From assembly GCA_025356475.1 (NCBI GenBank), contig JANXSX010000029.1, forward strand, positions 1-34,331: DNA of 34,331 nt, given 5' to 3'. Both the position numbers and the translations under genes were made by a program. Source of the DNA: Isosphaeraceae bacterium (lineage in GTDB: Bacteria; Planctomycetota; Planctomycetia; Isosphaerales; Isosphaeraceae). Shown here one piece after another: positions 14,552-22,295 of the stretch; the stretch's first letter is position 1, and every line of letters begins with the position of its first letter. Below the pieces are notes generated by a model that was not told the DNA's origin, made no database searches, and saw only the letters and a list, made by a program, of their open reading frames with translations.

Positions 14552-17500
14552 TCAAGAGTCGGACTTCTCGCGTCGGGATAATCCACCAGACTTACCACGA
14601 ACCGCCTCAAGCCGTTTCCGGGCTTCGATTGCGGAGGGGTCGTCGGGGAATTTCGAAGCGAGTCTCTGATATGTTTCGGCGGCTTCGGCCCACTGGGCGA
14701 GTTGTTCATGAACTTTTCCCGCCTGGAGCAAAGCGGCTGCCTGCCAGGTCGGGGCGTTATAGAGGATGTAGACCTTGAGGAACTCGCTGAGGGCCTCGTC
14801 GTAATCCTTTTGGTGGAAATAGCTTTCGCCACGCATGAGTTGAGCGCGAGCGGCAAGTTCGCTCGCAGGTTTGGCAGCAATCACCAGGTCGTAGGCTGCC
14901 CTCGCTGCTTCAAATCTTGCTAACCCTTGTAAAGCGCGTCCTCGGGCGTATTCGACCTCGCTGACCATAGGATCGTTAGGGGCCTCAGCTTTCCAGGCTT
15001 CCGCCTGGAGCAGAGCATCCTTCCAACGTTCGAGTAAGACGAGGCACTGAATGCGTCGTCTCCGCGTTGCCAGCATCAGACCCGGAGGATCTCCCGGGCC
15101 GACAGGTTCTGAGGCGAGAGTCGCGAAACCGACCTCGGCGATACGCGCATCTCCTGACTGGAAAGCGACTTCCGATCTCCAGAATCGAGCCTCACGACGG
15201 AACGCCCCTTCACCATATTCCGAGAGAAGCCGGTCGAAGGTCTTACCAGCCGCCGCCCAATCGCGCTGGGCGGCCTGAGTCCGACCGAGTCGATAGAGGG
15301 CCGACTGAAGCAATACTGGCTTAACGTCACCCGAGCCCGCAACCAAGGGTGAGAGTAGCCGGATCACTTCGTCGTAATTCTTGACGTTGTAAGCCGTTTC
15401 GGCAAGATTGACGCGGGCATCGGCAGTCCGCGCGCTGTTAGGAAATTGCTCCAGAAGCCTGGTGAAGAGCTTGTCGGCTTCGGTGGGCTTTCCCGCATCG
15501 ACCAGGGCCCAGCCCCACTCAGCGAGGAGGCTATCGAGTCCTTCACCTCCCCCATCGGGATAGTCGAGTAAATATGCTTCATAGATCGGGACCGCTTCCG
15601 CCGGCTGTTTGGTCTCGACCAGCAATCGTGCCCGGGCCAGTCTCGCCGGTTTCGCCTGGGGAGTCTTGGCGTAAGTCTCAGCAGTGAAGGCATAAGCAGC
15701 GAGCGCCTCATCGTTCTTTCCCACCGATTCCAGGGCTCGTGCCCGTATCAAGGCCGACTCAGGGGCGAGTGCGCTATCGGGGCTCGCCTTCAGGAGTTCA
15801 TCAAAAGCCTGGGCAGCTTCTTCAGGTCGATTGGCGCTGAAGTAGGCCCACCCAAGTGCCGATTTTGCTTGATCTTGGGTCGAAGGATCGACAGCCTCGG
15901 TCGCTCGCTTTGCCAAGACGATGGCGCGGTCGTAATCCTTGGCTTCAATCGCTGCCTGCGCCAGACGCAATTGGGTTGTGGCTAGGACTTTACTCTGCGG
16001 GAAATCTTTTTCGAGCCGGTCGAGAGCCTTGCGAGCCTCGACGGGCTTATCGCGAGAAATCTGAGCATGGGCGAGGTGGGCCAAGGCGTAATCGGCCACG
16101 TCACCATTTGGATTCTCCGCAAGATACGCTTCGAGTGGCTCGACCGCTTCGGGGAATCGGCCAGCCTCCACATGCCCCTGACCGATCAGGAACTGGGCGT
16201 TTGTCGCGGCGGGCAAGGAGGGAGACTTGGCAAGGTCCTTGAGGACCTTTGCCGCCATCTCAGGCTGATTGTCCGCCCGGTAAGCCAGCCCCAGGAAGTA
16301 GCTCGCCGCCTGTTTGACCGCCATACTTGGCTTCTCGGACTCGATCGATTCCAATAGCCGGATGGCCGTCTTAGGCTCTCCCAGATCGAGCGCCGCCCGC
16401 GCTTCAATCAATCGAGCATCGGACTTAAGAGGACTCTGAGGAAAGAGTTCGGGAAAGGAACTCGCCAGAGTTCGAGCGTCCGCCGACTTCTTGGAGTCGA
16501 GGGTCAATTCGGCGGCCCGAACGAGTGCAGCCGCTCCCCAAGGATCGGTCGCTGGAGCTTTGTAAGCCAGAACCATCAACTCCCGGGCTTGGTCGCGTTG
16601 GCCGCTCGAGAGCAACGCTTCGCCGGCCCCATATTGAAGCATGGGACGCAACGGGGTGTTCTCATACTTCGTCACAGCCTCACCCAACAACTTCGCAGCC
16701 TCGACTGCTCGTTTGCTCGTCCTCAGGAGGGTCCCTAACGCATAAACCGCAGGTCCCGCAATGGCAGGGTTCGTATCCTCGGACAACTGCCTGAGAATCG
16801 GCTCAGCCTCAGCGCGGCGGTCGAGCTTGATCATCGCATCTGCCCGCGACAACTGGGATTCCGCGATGAGAGGGCTCCTAGGCGCGGATCTTTCGAGGGC
16901 CTCGAAGCTCTGGATCGCCTCGGCCCACTGACCCAGAGCCATCTGCAGTTTTCCCGCCTCTGCGCGAGACTTATCGGCGAGGTCAGGGGCTCCCTTATCG
17001 GCGAGGTCATTAAAGAGTTTGATCGCGGGCTCGGGCTGGCCAGAGAGGGCCAGGGTCCGACCGAGCCCGAACTTGGATCGGTCGATTAACCGACCGTTGG
17101 GGAACTGTTCAATGGCGGTCTCGTAGGCTTTAATCGCCGCAGGGAAGTCATTCTGACGGAGGCAGACGTCGCCTAAATATGGCCAGGCGGTATCGAGATG
17201 GCGGTGGCCGGGATACTTCGTCGTGTACCGTTCCAGAGCCGAGCGGGCTCCAGGGAGGTCGCCCAGCATATAGGCGGTTTCGCCCGAGCGGAACCACGCC
17301 GTCGGGGCGTTCGCGTTCTCGGGAGAGGCCCGCAAGAAGCCTTCAAAGGCTGCCCGTGCTTCCTGATATCGTCCCTGAAAGAGGCGGGCATTGGCCAGTC
17401 CAAACCGGGCATCGAACGCATCGGTACCGGGGCTAGCGGTCTCAAGAAACCGCTCATATTCCTTCGCTGCCAGGTCATAGCGACGCTCGCGGAGGAGCCC

Positions 17501-17641
17501 ATTCGCGAAGGCCAATGCCTCGGGAGGCCGATTGGCGGCTGGAGGCTGCTGCTGCCCCAAGCTGAGTGATGTTAAAGTGATTAAAAGGGCAATCGCTGAG
17601 ACAGCCCGTCTGAGGTGGCGTCGTATCATCGGCTTGGGCAT
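14552..17641 (-). CDS. Secreted large TPR-repeat protein (YbgF/BamD-like repeats)
   Basis: A 1029-residue protein with a signal peptide (residues about 8-29, ending SLSLGQQ) followed by many tetratricopeptide repeats covering almost the whole length. Typical units include LLRERRYDLAAKEYERFLE, GRYQEARAAFEGFLRASPEN, NDFPAAIKAYETAIEQFPNG, and, near the end, KDYDEALSEFLKVYILY and AQWAEAAETYQRLASKFPDD. The protein is periplasmic or cell-surface and probably a scaffold. The ATG at 17641 has GGAGG about ten nt upstream. With the TolQ/ExbB-like gene downstream it forms a two-gene unit, so a role in a Tol/Exb-type envelope energy system is likely by context. Confidence 0.9.
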   Translation of the reverse strand: MPKPMIRRHLRRAVSAIALLITLTSLSLGQQQPPAANRPPEALAFANGLLRERRYDLAAKEYERFLETASPGTDAFDARFGLANARLFQGRYQEARAAFEGFLRASPENANAPTAWFRSGETAYMLGDLPGARSALERYTTKYPGHRHLDTAWPYLGDVCLRQNDFPAAIKAYETAIEQFPNGRLIDRSKFGLGRTLALSGQPEPAIKLFNDLADKGAPDLADKSRAEAGKLQMALGQWAEAIQSFEALERSAPRSPLIAESQLSRADAMIKLDRRAEAEPILRQLSEDTNPAIAGPAVYALGTLLRTSKRAVEAAKLLGEAVTKYENTPLRPMLQYGAGEALLSSGQRDQARELMVLAYKAPATDPWGAAALVRAAELTLDSKKSADARTLASSFPELFPQSPLKSDARLIEARAALDLGEPKTAIRLLESIESEKPSMAVKQAASYFLGLAYRADNQPEMAAKVLKDLAKSPSLPAATNAQFLIGQGHVEAGRFPEAVEPLEAYLAENPNGDVADYALAHLAHAQISRDKPVEARKALDRLEKDFPQSKVLATTQLRLAQAAIEAKDYDRAIVLAKRATEAVDPSTQDQAKSALGWAYFSANRPEEAAQAFDELLKASPDSALAPESALIRARALESVGKNDEALAAYAFTAETYAKTPQAKPARLARARLLVETKQPAEAVPIYEAYLLDYPDGGGEGLDSLLAEWGWALVDAGKPTEADKLFTRLLEQFPNSARTADARVNLAETAYNVKNYDEVIRLLSPLVAGSGDVKPVLLQSALYRLGRTQAAQRDWAAAGKTFDRLLSEYGEGAFRREARFWRSEVAFQSGDARIAEVGFATLASEPVGPGDPPGLMLATRRRRIQCLVLLERWKDALLQAEAWKAEAPNDPMVSEVEYARGRALQGLARFEAARAAYDLVIAAKPASELAARAQLMRGESYFHQKDYDEALSEFLKVYILYNAPTWQAAALLQAGKVHEQLAQWAEAAETYQRLASKFPDDPSAIEARKRLEAVRGKSGGLSRREKSDS

Positions 17642-17693
17642 GTCCGCCTGCCTCCGTGGGGCTGGAACGTCCCGGGGATCGGATCGATGGAAG

Positions 17694-17725
17694 CACGAAG
17701 AGGGGGGGACCCTTACCTCTTCGTG
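17694..17725. terminator. Perfect 10-bp hairpin between two minus-strand genes
   Basis: CACGAAGAGG (17694-17703) pairs with CCTCTTCGTG (17716-17725) around a 12-nt loop. It lies 37 nt after the stop of the deiodinase-like gene and before the TPR gene start. There is no strong T-run on the minus strand, so it may terminate weakly or act in the TPR leader. Confidence 0.5.
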
Positions 17726-17762
17726 ATGCCTTCTTCGTTATAACCCGTTTACCACCTTTCCC

Positions 17763-18962
17763 TCAAGGGCGGCTCTGGGCCTGGTCGTTGAGGAGCCACA
17801 CGAGAGAGGTCTCGAGTTCACGGGGCTTGAACCCAAAAGGGCCCCGGCCACTTTTGTAGGCCACCTTACCCTCACTATCAAGTAAGTAAAGGCGACTTGG
17901 CATGCCGCTATACTTGGCTCCAACGGCGTCATCGATCGTGTCGACCAGGAACGGCATGTCGAACCCCAAGGTCCTTTGGCAGGTCTGCGCGACCGCGATC
18001 CGCTCGTCCTGAGTCTTGGGCTGGTCGAGCGAGACGCCAACGCGATCGTTGCTCGGTAGGACCCAACCCCCCTTGGGATGAGCTTCACGGACATAGACCA
18101 TCACGAACTCTGCGCGATCCTTATAATGCTCGTAGAGCTTCTCGATATTCCCCCCCTGCATCCGGAACGGCCCACACGTAAAGTTGCCAAAGATCAGGAC
18201 TACGGGCTTGGGACCGATCAGTTTCGAGAGGGTGACCGCACCCTTACCGTCCACCGTTTTGAGTTGGAAGTCGGGAGCGAATTCTCCAAGTCTCGGACCT
18301 GCTTGAAGGGACCCGATTTCCTGGGCAAAGAGCCCCTGGATCAGGGTAGACCGGCTCGGCCCAGAGCTTGAGGAACCACCACCACCACGGCGGCCGCTAC
18401 TAGCAAACAGTTGTTGAAAGTCTTCCTGGGATAAGAAGCCCTGGGAATCGCTATCGAGCATTTTAAAGAAGGCATCGAACTCTTCGGGAGTGACTCGACC
18501 ATTGCCGTCTCGATCTGCCATTGCGAAGAGCATCATGCCTGGGGTCGGGGTGAGAGCGTGGGCTGAGAACTCGAAGTCGGCGGCTGAAATCGCTCCACTA
18601 CCGTCGCGGTCGAGCCTGCGGAAGTCGGGATCTGACCCAGGAAACTCCCCTCTTGCGATCGTTCCGTCGCCGTCCTTATCCAGCCCAGCGATCAGAGTCT
18701 TCGCGTCGAACCTGGTCTGGGCCTTGGCTTTGCGGAACCAACCGTCTTCGGGTCCAAGCTGACTCCCTGCCAGGATATCGGCGAACATCGCCAGCCATTC
18801 CGGGTGGTCAGGCCAGCGCTTTTCCAACCTAGGAAGAGTCCACCGGCCAATCCGGGCGACCATGTCCGGTGGGGGCGTATCGTCCCAGGAAGCGGAGGCT
18901 TGATCCGTCGAGATCGTCCAGAGGACCAGAGACATGAGGCCAAGTTTCAAGACGTTTCGCAT
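17763..18962 (-). CDS. Secreted EF-hand protein with an iodothyronine-deiodinase-like thioredoxin domain
   Basis: A 399-residue protein. A signal peptide (to about residue 24) is followed by a helical region and four EF-hand calcium loops at about 95-106 (DKDGDGTIARGE), 118-129 (DRDGSGAISAAD), 150-161 (DRDGNGRVTPEE) and 170-181 (DSDSQGFLSQED). A Gly/Ser-rich linker leads to a thioredoxin-like domain (about 220-395). It contains FGNFTCGPFR, EFVMVYVREAHPKGGW and GPFGFKPREL, which are signatures of deiodinase-like proteins. The cysteine in FTCGPFR (about residue 263) stands where animal deiodinases carry selenocysteine. The ATG at 18962 is chosen for its GGAG; an ATG at 18977 is in frame. Substrate unknown. 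Confidence 0.88.
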   Translation of the reverse strand: MRNVLKLGLMSLVLWTISTDQASASWDDTPPPDMVARIGRWTLPRLEKRWPDHPEWLAMFADILAGSQLGPEDGWFRKAKAQTRFDAKTLIAGLDKDGDGTIARGEFPGSDPDFRRLDRDGSGAISAADFEFSAHALTPTPGMMLFAMADRDGNGRVTPEEFDAFFKMLDSDSQGFLSQEDFQQLFASSGRRGGGGSSSSGPSRSTLIQGLFAQEIGSLQAGPRLGEFAPDFQLKTVDGKGAVTLSKLIGPKPVVLIFGNFTCGPFRMQGGNIEKLYEHYKDRAEFVMVYVREAHPKGGWVLPSNDRVGVSLDQPKTQDERIAVAQTCQRTLGFDMPFLVDTIDDAVGAKYSGMPSRLYLLDSEGKVAYKSGRGPFGFKPRELETSLVWLLNDQAQSRP

Positions 18963-19242
18963 TGGAGCAGACTCCATCTGGACAGAGAAGGCACCCGTTC
19001 CAGGGTGGCCTCGACCCTTCGCAAGATCAAGGACCTACCGGCGACACGAACTTCCCGGTGCCTGTTAACGATCTCGGTATCCGGAAGGTCGAACGCCCGA
19101 CTTGACCCACCTCATTTTGTGGTGTAGAAAAAGAGCATCCTAAAACTCCTGGACCTCCTGATCAGATCAATCATCCCAGTACGATCCATTTTGCTGGGAT
19201 CGATAAGCCGATCGGGAACGACAGAGCAGTTTTGGGTGACTA

Positions 19243-19301
19243 CGCAGTCTGGGGAAATTTTTCTAAATTTCCCAAACCGCGCAGTCTGCAAAATGTATAC
19301 T
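19243..19301 (+). promoter_or_regulatory. Promoter region with inverted and direct repeats upstream of the repeat-protein gene
   Basis: GGGAAATTT (19252-19260) and AAATTTCCC (19265-19273) form a perfect 9-bp inverted repeat with a TTCT loop. It is flanked by direct repeats CGCAGTCTG at 19243-19251 and 19280-19288. A good -10 box TATACT lies at 19296-19301. The palindrome sits at about -30 to -55 relative to the likely transcription start, where a regulator would bind. The leader to the ATG at 19391 is about 85 nt. Confidence 0.55.
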
Positions 19302-19390
19302 GTCTTTGAACCCAGCGGAGACCGGACGAATCTGGTCTTCTCCTTCTGACCTGCCCGTTGGGTAACCCCACCTAGGGAGATTTGCAGCAC

Positions 19391-19717
19391 ATGACTTCGC
19401 GTAAGATTTTTGGTGTGTTGGCCGCTTCGTTGGCCATTTCTGCCTCGGCCTCGGCCCAGTCGCCGCAGGCTCCCGACAAGAACGCCCCGGTCGCGGTTGC
19501 TCCGACCAAGGTTGCCCCGGTCGCTGTCGCTCCGGCCAAGTCCTTGCCGGTGGCTGTTGCACCGTCGAAGGTCACCCCGGTGGCCGTCGCCGCTCCCCAG
19601 TCTGCTCCCGCCGCTCCTGGCAAGGGCATGCCAGACGCAGTCGCTCCGAGCAAGGTTGCTCCCGCCTCGTCCGCCCCCCAGATGCCTTCGAAAACCCTTC
19701 CCGCCGCTCAAGGTTGA
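19391..19717 (+). CDS. Small secreted Pro/Ala/Val-rich repeat protein
   Basis: A 108-residue protein with a signal peptide (residues 1-22, ending SASA-Q). A low-complexity mature part follows, made of imperfect repeats of about eleven residues: VAVAPTKVAP, VAVAPAKSLP, VAVAPSKVTP, VAVAAPQSAP and, after a gap, DAVAPSKVAP. The lysines are regularly spaced. No catalytic domain is present; it may be a cell-envelope or matrix component. The ATG at 19391 is preceded by GGGAGAT; an upstream in-frame TTG at 19382 is less likely. Its own promoter region and a strong terminator make it a single-gene transcript. Confidence 0.8.
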   Translation: MTSRKIFGVLAASLAISASASAQSPQAPDKNAPVAVAPTKVAPVAVAPAKSLPVAVAPSKVTPVAVAAPQSAPAAPGKGMPDAVAPSKVAPASSAPQMPSKTLPAAQG

Positions 19718-19747
19718 TTGCTCAACCTGGCGAGATTGAACTTCATC

Positions 19748-19781
19748 GACCCCGGACGCACCTTGCGACCGGGGTTTTTTT
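19748..19781 (+). terminator. Rho-independent terminator
   Basis: ACCCCGG (19749-19755) pairs with CCGGGGT (19769-19775) and is followed by a run of seven T's. It lies 30 nt after the stop of the repeat-protein gene. Confidence 0.93.
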
Positions 19782-20173
19782 GTTGGCCAAGGTCCTCTGA
19801 TCAGGACGGGTCGCGGGACAGCCCTCTAGTAGCTTGAGGGCGTTTCGACTAACATCTTGTGAACGAAGTGATTGGATCAACCGGTCACGACGAATTTCGA
19901 ATCTCGTGTGTTTACTTCCCACCCGTACCGACCACGGCCTCTCGCTCGCGAGCAGCGAAAGGCCAAGGCCAGGCTGACGGATTGACGCTCCCTGCTCGAT
20001 TCGCCAGCGAATCGACGCGGCTCAACTCTACCCGGGTTGGGCACGTCCGAGGGTTTGTTTCCCTCGACTGAGGCCAGGGGCGTCTTGGCTGATTTGCCAA
20101 TCCGTCTGCGGGACGGTCTTGAAAATCGCCCGCTGACCTGAAGCCAGGATTGATGAAGGAGCAACGCCCCGCC
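19782..20173 (+). other. Long leader / intergenic region before the RRM gene
   Basis: No gene is supported here. A tight hairpin CGATTCGC-CA-GCGAATCG lies at 19997-20014, and another inverted pair around TCGCTCGCGAGCAG near 19942. A long structured leader would fit a cold-inducible RNA-binding protein gene, but no defined riboswitch class or promoter was recognised. Confidence 0.4.
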
Positions 20174-20470
20174 ATGATGATTTACGTCGGGAATCTTGAC
20201 TACGCAATGACCAACGAGGACCTTCGCCTCCTCTTCGAGCCGTTCGGTGCCGTGGCGATGGCTGAGGTGCAAGTCAAGTCGCGCACCGGCCAGTCGCGTG
20301 GCTTCGGCTATGTCGACATGCCCAACGACCACGAGGCCGACGCTGCGATCAACGCTCTCTCAGGTCGCGAACACAAAGAACGCAAGCTCACCGTGAACGA
20401 GTCCCGACCACGCCGCACCGTCCGCGATATGTACGCCGGTGGTGGCTGGTTCGGTGGCGGGAGTGGCTGA
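20174..20470 (+). CDS. RRM-domain RNA-binding protein
   Basis: A 98-residue single-RRM protein of the bacterial/cyanobacterial Rbp type. The RNP2 motif is IYVGNL (residues 3-8) and RNP1 is RGFGYVDM (about 41-48), with the expected helices between. The C-terminus is a short Gly-rich tail (AGGGWFGGGSG). Such proteins bind single-stranded RNA and are often cold-induced. AAGGAG at 20155-20160 precedes the ATG at 20174; an in-frame ATG at 20153 cannot be used by that ribosome site. A strong palindrome after the gene probably terminates transcription. Confidence 0.93.
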   Translation: MMIYVGNLDYAMTNEDLRLLFEPFGAVAMAEVQVKSRTGQSRGFGYVDMPNDHEADAAINALSGREHKERKLTVNESRPRRTVRDMYAGGGWFGGGSG

Positions 20471-20576
20471 GCAGCCAGCCTCTGAGAACGAGAAGAGCGA
20501 ACCCCTCGAAGTTCATCCTGCGGTCCAGGTTCTCCCAGCTCGGGACATCCCCTCGCCGGAGGGGCGGCCCGATCGT

Positions 20577-20608
20577 GATCGCACGCGACATCGCGATCGC
20601 GTGCGATC
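20577..20608 (+). terminator. Perfect 12-bp hairpin with pyrimidine tail
   Basis: GATCGCACGCGA (20577-20588) pairs exactly with TCGCGTGCGATC (20597-20608) around an 8-nt loop, followed by a C/T-rich stretch (CCCCCTTCTTTTCTTCC). It probably terminates the RRM transcript before the NYN gene. Confidence 0.75.
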
Positions 20609-20663
20609 GGCCCCCTTCTTTTCTTCCGCGCGGTCAATTGACCGAGCGGACCCTTGGACCGCC

Positions 20664-21518
20664 ATGGCCAATAACGCCCACCCACCAGACCGCGACCGCG
20701 AGCGAAGTCTCGCCGTTTTCATCGATCTTGAGAACCTCGCGATGGGGTTCCAAAACCAGCGCAAGACCAAGTTCGACATCCAAAAGGTGCTCGAACGGCT
20801 GGTCGAAAAAGGGAAACTGATCGTCAAGAAAGCCTATGCCGATTGGAGTCGGTATCAGGCCTATACGGTCCCCTTCCATGAGTCGGCGATTGAACTGATC
20901 GAGATCCCACGCCGGAGCCAAACCGGCAAAAACTCGGCCGATATCCGCTTGGTGGTCGATGCCATGGACCTATCCTGGTCCAAGCCACATGTCGACACCT
21001 TTGTGATTGTTTCGGGTGATAGCGACTTCTCACCACTGGTCTCAAAGCTCAAAGAGAATGGCAAGCACGTCATCGGCCTGGGTATGAAGGGTTCGACCTC
21101 GGAACTTCTCCGCGACAATTGCGATGAGTTCATCTATTACGAGGACCTCGAACGCCAGGAAGAGGCGGAACAGAAACAGGTTGCCACCAACCTTTCTGCC
21201 GATCTACCCGATCGCAAGCGCGAGCTTTATAGCCTGCTCCTTGAAGCCTGTAGCGCCCTCACTCGCGAGAACCATGAGGTTCTCTATGCATCCATGATCA
21301 AGGATACGATTAAGCGGAAGAAGCCCTCATTTGATGAGACTTATTACGGCTTCCGATCGTTCACTCACGTCCTGGAAGATGCGGACAACCTCGCGCTGAT
21401 TGACATCGAACGCAATCCCAAGAGTGGGACGTATGTCGTCACTCGCTTCGGTGAGCGACCCCCCACAAAGCCAGTCGTTGCCGAGAAGCCCCCTACGCCC
21501 CCGCCCAGGAAGCCCTGA
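20664..21518 (+). CDS. NYN-domain protein with C-terminal OST-HTH/LOTUS domain
   Basis: A 284-residue putative RNase/RNA-binding protein. The N-terminal NYN (PIN-like) domain, about residues 14-160, shows the acidic active-site positions: VFIDLENLAMGF, SADIRLVVDAMDL and VIVSGDSDFSPLV. A C-terminal domain of about 85 residues (RKRELYSLLLEACSALTREN to SGTYVVTRF) matches the OST-HTH/LOTUS winged helix, a probable RNA-binding module. A short Pro-rich tail ends the protein. The ATG at 20664 is chosen because the open frame upstream runs through the RRM gene and its terminator. It follows the RRM gene closely, so both may act on RNA, an inference from context. Confidence 0.9.
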   Translation: MANNAHPPDRDRERSLAVFIDLENLAMGFQNQRKTKFDIQKVLERLVEKGKLIVKKAYADWSRYQAYTVPFHESAIELIEIPRRSQTGKNSADIRLVVDAMDLSWSKPHVDTFVIVSGDSDFSPLVSKLKENGKHVIGLGMKGSTSELLRDNCDEFIYYEDLERQEEAEQKQVATNLSADLPDRKRELYSLLLEACSALTRENHEVLYASMIKDTIKRKKPSFDETYYGFRSFTHVLEDADNLALIDIERNPKSGTYVVTRFGERPPTKPVVAEKPPTPPPRKP

Positions 21519-21551
21519 GCGACGGCGTTTCGACTTTTCTGTAAGCCGGGC

Positions 21552-22133
21552 TCAGCCTTTTCTGGCTGCCATCAGATCTTTGACCGAACAGCCGGAACAG
21601 CCCCCGCCGCCACCGGTCCCGCAGCCCCCGCCACCGCCGGAGGAACACGACCCACACGTGTGCTCCTCCTCTTCCTCTGCGTGATCATGTTCGTCTTCGT
21701 CCTCAACGTCGATGCCGACGGGTTCGAGGACGACGTCGAGCCCGCAGAGGTCCCGAAGTGCGGCTACCAACCCCGAGGCGTCGAGCCTGTGCGGGCCAAG
21801 ATAGTGAAGCACGGTCCGGTTGAGATCGAGAAGTGGCTCGACGTCAAGAATGTCGATCGGCCAGATACCCTCACTGAAGAACTTTTGACACGTTGCGAAG
21901 TGACCAGGCGCTTCGCGGCTGACCTGGACGCTCCGTGCGAAGTCGTCGGCATTGGCAATCCGAACCACGGGCGCGGCCTCGCCTTCTCCGGCAGGGGCGA
22001 CGACCTCACCAAGCTCCGTTCCGCGATGTGTGCGGATCACCACAGAGTCGCCGCGAGCAAGCGAATCACCCTCGAAGGCGAATTTCGCGACCTCGCGACG
22101 TAACCCATAACGAATCCAGTAGTTCCGCATCAT
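21552..22133 (-). CDS. PSP1-domain protein with acidic-His and Cys/Gly-rich tail
   Basis: A 193-residue protein. The first about 130 residues look like a PSP1/YaaT-type domain: YGLRREVAKFAFEGDSLARG, VVIRTHRGTELGEVV, and LLDLNRTVLHYLGPHRLDASG then ALRDLCGLDVVLEPVGIDV. The tail is unusual: an acidic/His run (DEDEHDHAEEEEEH) followed by CGSCSSGGGGGC and CSGCS, containing six cysteines separated mainly by Gly. This suggests a metal-binding appendix. PSP1 proteins in Bacillus (YaaT) act in phosphorelay and RNA-decay complexes; the role here is unknown. It is divergent from the metal ATPase gene, which makes a link to metal handling conceivable. Confidence 0.75.
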   Translation of the reverse strand: MMRNYWIRYGLRREVAKFAFEGDSLARGDSVVIRTHRGTELGEVVAPAGEGEAAPVVRIANADDFARSVQVSREAPGHFATCQKFFSEGIWPIDILDVEPLLDLNRTVLHYLGPHRLDASGLVAALRDLCGLDVVLEPVGIDVEDEDEHDHAEEEEEHTCGSCSSGGGGGCGTGGGGGCSGCSVKDLMAARKG

Positions 22134-22210
22134 TGTCCGCCCCCCGCCGACCCGATCGCCGACGCCTCCAGTTTAGCCTCCTGCGGGGACAAAGGGCAAC
22201 CCGGAGACCT

Positions 22211-22239
22211 TTCCTGCCAGGCGGGAATCGGGCTATAAT
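22211..22239 (+). promoter_or_regulatory. Sigma70-type promoter of the metal ATPase gene
   Basis: A perfect -10 box TATAAT at 22234-22239 lies 17 nt after a weak -35 TTCCTG at 22211-22216. It is about 57 nt upstream of the ATPase start. The 17-nt spacing argues against MerR-type control. Confidence 0.7.
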
Positions 22240-22295
22240 CCTCGTGCCGGAGTGGATCAGACCCGAGACGCGGAACGGCCCCGAGGGCAACCAGG

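Noticed and set aside
19112-19711. 199-codon minus-strand Gly/Arg/Ser-rich ORF
   Set aside because: It is the reverse complement of the repeat-protein gene and its promoter; the signal peptide, promoter and terminator all support the plus strand.
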